A DNA stretch of 64,000 nt. It comes from Desulfosporosinus sp. GTDB lineage: Bacteria; Bacillota; Desulfitobacteriia; Desulfitobacteriales; Desulfitobacteriaceae. A program made the translations under genes and the position numbers. Numbering within the stretch: the first letter of the stretch is position 1; every line of letters begins with the position of its first letter. The notes beneath the pieces are model-generated. The model had not been told where the DNA came from. It did not search any database and saw only the letters and a program-made list of their open reading frames with translations. Where the stretch lies: positions 62,001 through 126,000 of the forward strand of contig DOPM01000060.1 of NCBI GenBank assembly GCA_003513495.1, read 5' to 3'. Below, piece by piece: positions 61,261-64,000 of this stretch.

Positions 61261-62367
61261 TTGGGCCACAGTATTAATGCTAAAGAAGAGATATATCATG
61301 CCCTTGCCGAACGTCTAAGTAAGACTCCTGAAGGTGCGCCAATAAATGAACACCTCATGGCAATTCTTCATCGTCTCTATACGGAAGGCGAAGCTTTAGT
61401 GGGCAGTAAGTTTTCGTTTATTCCTATGCCCTTGAAAAAAATCTCGACTCTCACCGGCATTGAGGAAACGGAATTAAAAGTAATCCTGGATGGAATGTCT
61501 GATAAGGGTTTGGTTCTGGATATTCCGCGTAAGGACACCTTTTATTATATGTTGGCCCCTATGTTAGTTGGATTCTTTGAATATACCTTTATGCGAACAG
61601 GGGATCATGTTCACCTTAAGGAGTTAGCGGAGTTATTTGAAACTTATTTTCACAGCCCGGGTGTAATGAAGGAAATTGCTGGCCTGGATACTAAAGTTAT
61701 GCGAACCCTGATTTATGAAAATGTTCTGCCGCTGGCGGTTGAAACTGAGGTATTGGACTATGAGAAGGCGACGGAAATCATCAAGCAATCCGGAGGGGGT
61801 GCCATAACTACGTGCGCCTGCCGCCACGAGGCCTCTCATCTAGGCACAGCCTGTGATGCACCACAGGAGGTTTGTATTTCCCTGGGCGGTGCAGCTGAAT
61901 GGATCATACGCAAAGGTTGGGGTAAAGCAGCAACTGTTGAGGATCTCCTTAATGTGCTTAAACGAACACAGGAACTTGGCCTAGTGCATCTGTGTGATAA
62001 CGTAATGAATAAACCAACCTACATCTGTAATTGTTGTGGTTGTTGCTGCAAAGTTCTCCGGGGTATTAATGAGCAACAAGTCTTTGCTACCCATCCTAGT
62101 AATTTCATTCCATCCGTAGAATTAGAAAGTTGTATTGGCTGCGGGATTTGTGCTGATAAGTGCCAAATTCACGCAATTACTATGACAGCACAAGAGGATG
62201 GCAGTGAAGTACCTGTCATAAAAAATGAGATCTGTATTGGCTGTGGAGTATGTTCCGCCGCCTGTCCGAGTGGATCGTTGACCATGTCTCGCCGTTCAGT
62301 TCAGTTAATACCGCCGGCGAACGTTAAAGAGAAATTTCAACGAATGGCTCAGGAAAAGGGCCGCTAA
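61261..62367 (+). CDS. Dicluster ferredoxin protein with long N-terminal domain
   Basis: 368 residues. The first 170 are helical with a winged-helix-like stretch (PLKKISTLTGIEETELKVILDGMSDKGLV). Then come cysteine groups CACRHEASHLGTACDAPQEVC and CNCCGCCCKVL, probably metal sites, and near the end two [4Fe-4S] motifs, CIGCGICADKCQ and CIGCGVCSAACP. It likely moves electrons to or from the Mo enzyme or flavoprotein. TTG 61261 follows AGGGGAGGAAA, two bases after the preceding stop. The whole protein recalls ferredoxin-domain proteins found in other anaerobes, with no assigned function. Confidence 0.75.
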   Translation: MGHSINAKEEIYHALAERLSKTPEGAPINEHLMAILHRLYTEGEALVGSKFSFIPMPLKKISTLTGIEETELKVILDGMSDKGLVLDIPRKDTFYYMLAPMLVGFFEYTFMRTGDHVHLKELAELFETYFHSPGVMKEIAGLDTKVMRTLIYENVLPLAVETEVLDYEKATEIIKQSGGGAITTCACRHEASHLGTACDAPQEVCISLGGAAEWIIRKGWGKAATVEDLLNVLKRTQELGLVHLCDNVMNKPTYICNCCGCCCKVLRGINEQQVFATHPSNFIPSVELESCIGCGICADKCQIHAITMTAQEDGSEVPVIKNEICIGCGVCSAACPSGSLTMSRRSVQLIPPANVKEKFQRMAQEKGR

Positions 62368-62397
62368 CTGGGATAGTAGAGTTCCTGCAGTCGACAA

Positions 62398-62430
62398 ATA
62401 AGGAGCAGCTTTAAAAACTGCTCCTTATTT
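62398..62430. terminator. Bidirectional terminator
   Basis: AATAAGGAGCAG / CTGCTCCTTATTT around a nine-base loop, between the converging ferredoxin-protein and MATE genes. Confidence 0.85.
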
Positions 62431-62433
62431 CCT

Positions 62434-63798
62434 TCAGGACTGTTCCACCGGCTTAGGGGGACTTTTGGGGAGATTTCTCATCTCAAATAGGATAACTGTA
62501 ACCGTAATCAGAACAGACAAAGTATCTGCTATTGGAGCTGTTCTCCATACTCCCTCGATTCCCCAAATGCGAGGAAGGATGATCAGGAGCGGGATGAACA
62601 ACAATACCTGGCGGGAAAGACTCAGTAGAGTGGATTGTACAGGTTTACCCACGGCTTGAAAGTAACTAGAACCGAGAATTTGGACACCGATGAAGGGGAG
62701 AAGGGCAAAGAAGGTCAGCATCGCATGGACAGTAAGCTCGGTGAGCGGCAGATCCCCCTTGCTGAAAAGCCCCACAATTTGATTAGGCCAGATCCAAATA
62801 ACGATAAAACCGATTGCGGCCATAATGGTACTGACAAACACCGATTTCTTTAGAGTTTCTTTAACCCGGTCATATTGTTTCGCTCCGTAGTTGAAGCCGA
62901 TTAAAGGCTGAGCGCCCTGGCTGATACCAACAATGGGCATAAATATGATTGTAGCTATACTCATGATAATCCCTACGGCAGAAAGTGCCAGGTCTCCGCC
63001 ATAGGCCATTAGAGTTTTATTCAAAATCGTTTGTTGAACGCTGTTGGCGATCTGCATGGCAAAGGGAGCAAATCCGATTGAAAGGATTCCCAGAACAATA
63101 GGCATTTGCGGCTTAAGATTTCTCAAGTGGATTTTAATCATACTGCGGCCTGAAAAAAAATAGCCAAGGACAAAGAGCGCAGATACGGTTTGACCGCAAA
63201 TCGAAGCTAAAGCAGATCCTTTAATACCTAAACCGAGTTTAAAGATAAAAATGTAGTTTAAGATCGTGTTGATTACTGCACCAATGATCTGAGTCAGCAT
63301 AGCATAGCGGGGGTTTCCTTCGGCCCGTATGAAGTTGTTCATACCAAAGGCAATCGAACCGGAGACTGAACCTAACATGATGATATGAGTAAAATCACGG
63401 GCATAGGGCAAAACTGTTTCACTGGCTCCGAACAGCTTCAAGACGGGATCAGTGAAAGCCAGATAAAGTGCTGCCAGCAGGAGCGGAAGCAAAATGAGCA
63501 AGACAGTGGCATTGCCGACGATCTTTTCAGCTTCTTCTTTCTTTTGTTCGCCAAGGCGGATAGAAATGAGGGCCGTAGCTCCGATGGCAATCAACATGGA
63601 CGTTGCCATCATGATGATCATAATCGGAAATGCCACCGTTGTGGCGGCAATCCCTACAGATCCCACACCTTGCCCGACAAAAATCCGGTCGACTATATTA
63701 TAAAGGGCATTGACCAGCATTGCGATAATCGCTGGCAAGGAAAATTTCCAAAGAAGTTTACTGATCTTTTCGTCGCGCATTTCCAAATTCTTATTCAT
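62434..63798 (-). CDS. MATE family efflux protein
   Basis: 454-residue, 12-helix cation-coupled exporter of drugs or metabolites (KLLWKFSLPAIIAMLVNALYNIVDRIFVGQGVG at the N terminus, GISQGAQPLIGFNYGA in the second half). AGGAGCTGC precedes ATG 63798. It is close in type to MepA-like Firmicute exporters. The last 200 bp of the window, upstream of it, contain no recognisable gene. Confidence 0.87.
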   Translation of the reverse strand: MNKNLEMRDEKISKLLWKFSLPAIIAMLVNALYNIVDRIFVGQGVGSVGIAATTVAFPIMIIMMATSMLIAIGATALISIRLGEQKKEEAEKIVGNATVLLILLPLLLAALYLAFTDPVLKLFGASETVLPYARDFTHIIMLGSVSGSIAFGMNNFIRAEGNPRYAMLTQIIGAVINTILNYIFIFKLGLGIKGSALASICGQTVSALFVLGYFFSGRSMIKIHLRNLKPQMPIVLGILSIGFAPFAMQIANSVQQTILNKTLMAYGGDLALSAVGIIMSIATIIFMPIVGISQGAQPLIGFNYGAKQYDRVKETLKKSVFVSTIMAAIGFIVIWIWPNQIVGLFSKGDLPLTELTVHAMLTFFALLPFIGVQILGSSYFQAVGKPVQSTLLSLSRQVLLFIPLLIILPRIWGIEGVWRTAPIADTLSVLITVTVILFEMRNLPKSPPKPVEQS

Positions 63799-64000
63799 TT
63801 TGCAGCTCCTCTAAATATTAAGAATGGGTAATAATGGCGCTTGCATTAGGGCAAGAGATTAATAGTTAGAATTCTCACCTTTAACTAAGCTATTGTATCT
63901 GAAAAGTGATCTCGAATCAATTGTAATAATAATAAATTGATTTTGGAGTGGCGATTTGAGTATATTGAAAACTTTTGTCTATTGTGATAGACTATTATTG

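Overview
The window looks like the chromosome of a low-GC, Gram-positive, spore-forming sulfate reducer of the Desulfosporosinus / Desulfitobacterium type (Peptococcaceae). The basis is a complete sulfate-activation and APS-reduction locus (qmoA, qmoB, a fused HdrC-HdrB protein, sat, aprB, aprA), AGGAGG-type ribosome sites with many TTG/GTG starts, and Firmicute families such as YlbF, TelA/YceG and TerD. No rRNA, tRNA, CRISPR array, phage or intact insertion sequence was recognised.

Layout. 0.7-9.3 kb: qmoAB-hdrD-like-sat-aprBA. 9.5-30 kb: an accessory sulfate/sulfur anion transport island holding two SulP permeases, one DASS (SLC13) carrier and one TSUP (TauE-like) carrier. Between these sit three universal stress proteins plus one broken copy, four paralogues of an unrecognised ~205-residue family, an NtrC-type response regulator, a histidine kinase and several small unknown proteins. 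30-33 kb: an M29 aminopeptidase and a TerD-zinc ribbon-TerB fusion. 33-47 kb: a sigma-54-controlled acyl-CoA cluster (two MFS carriers, CaiB-type CoA-transferase, acyl-CoA dehydrogenase, 3-hydroxyacyl-CoA dehydrogenase, thiolase-like protein, enoyl-CoA hydratase, thioesterase) flanked by two sigma-54 activators. 47-51.6 kb: Spx/ArsC-like protein, YceG-like and TelA-like proteins. 51.8-56 kb: MarR regulator with an ABC exporter pair, the second half broken by a frameshift. 56.4-62.4 kb: MarR regulator, cytoplasmic molybdopterin oxidoreductase, old-yellow-enzyme-type flavoprotein and ferredoxin protein. 62.4-63.8 kb: a MATE exporter.

How it may work together. The transporters bring sulfate or related anions in, Sat makes APS, AprBA reduces it, and QmoAB with the HdrD-like protein passes electrons to AprBA. 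The paralogous unknown family and the stress proteins are repeatedly placed beside the transporters, which suggests a soluble partner or sensing role (inference). A four-copy leader element stands in front of four of these transcription units: a gap-free 42-bp block, in two copies continuing into a perfect TGTGA-N6-TCACA box, followed by a GC-rich hairpin. One sigma-54 promoter drives the [52-aa protein - family member - SulP] group, which is bracketed by the kinase and regulator genes. In the acyl-CoA cluster three sigma-54 promoters share an upstream site at a constant distance.

The best candidates for something undescribed are the four-copy protein family with its transporter/stress-protein partners, and the four-copy leader element.
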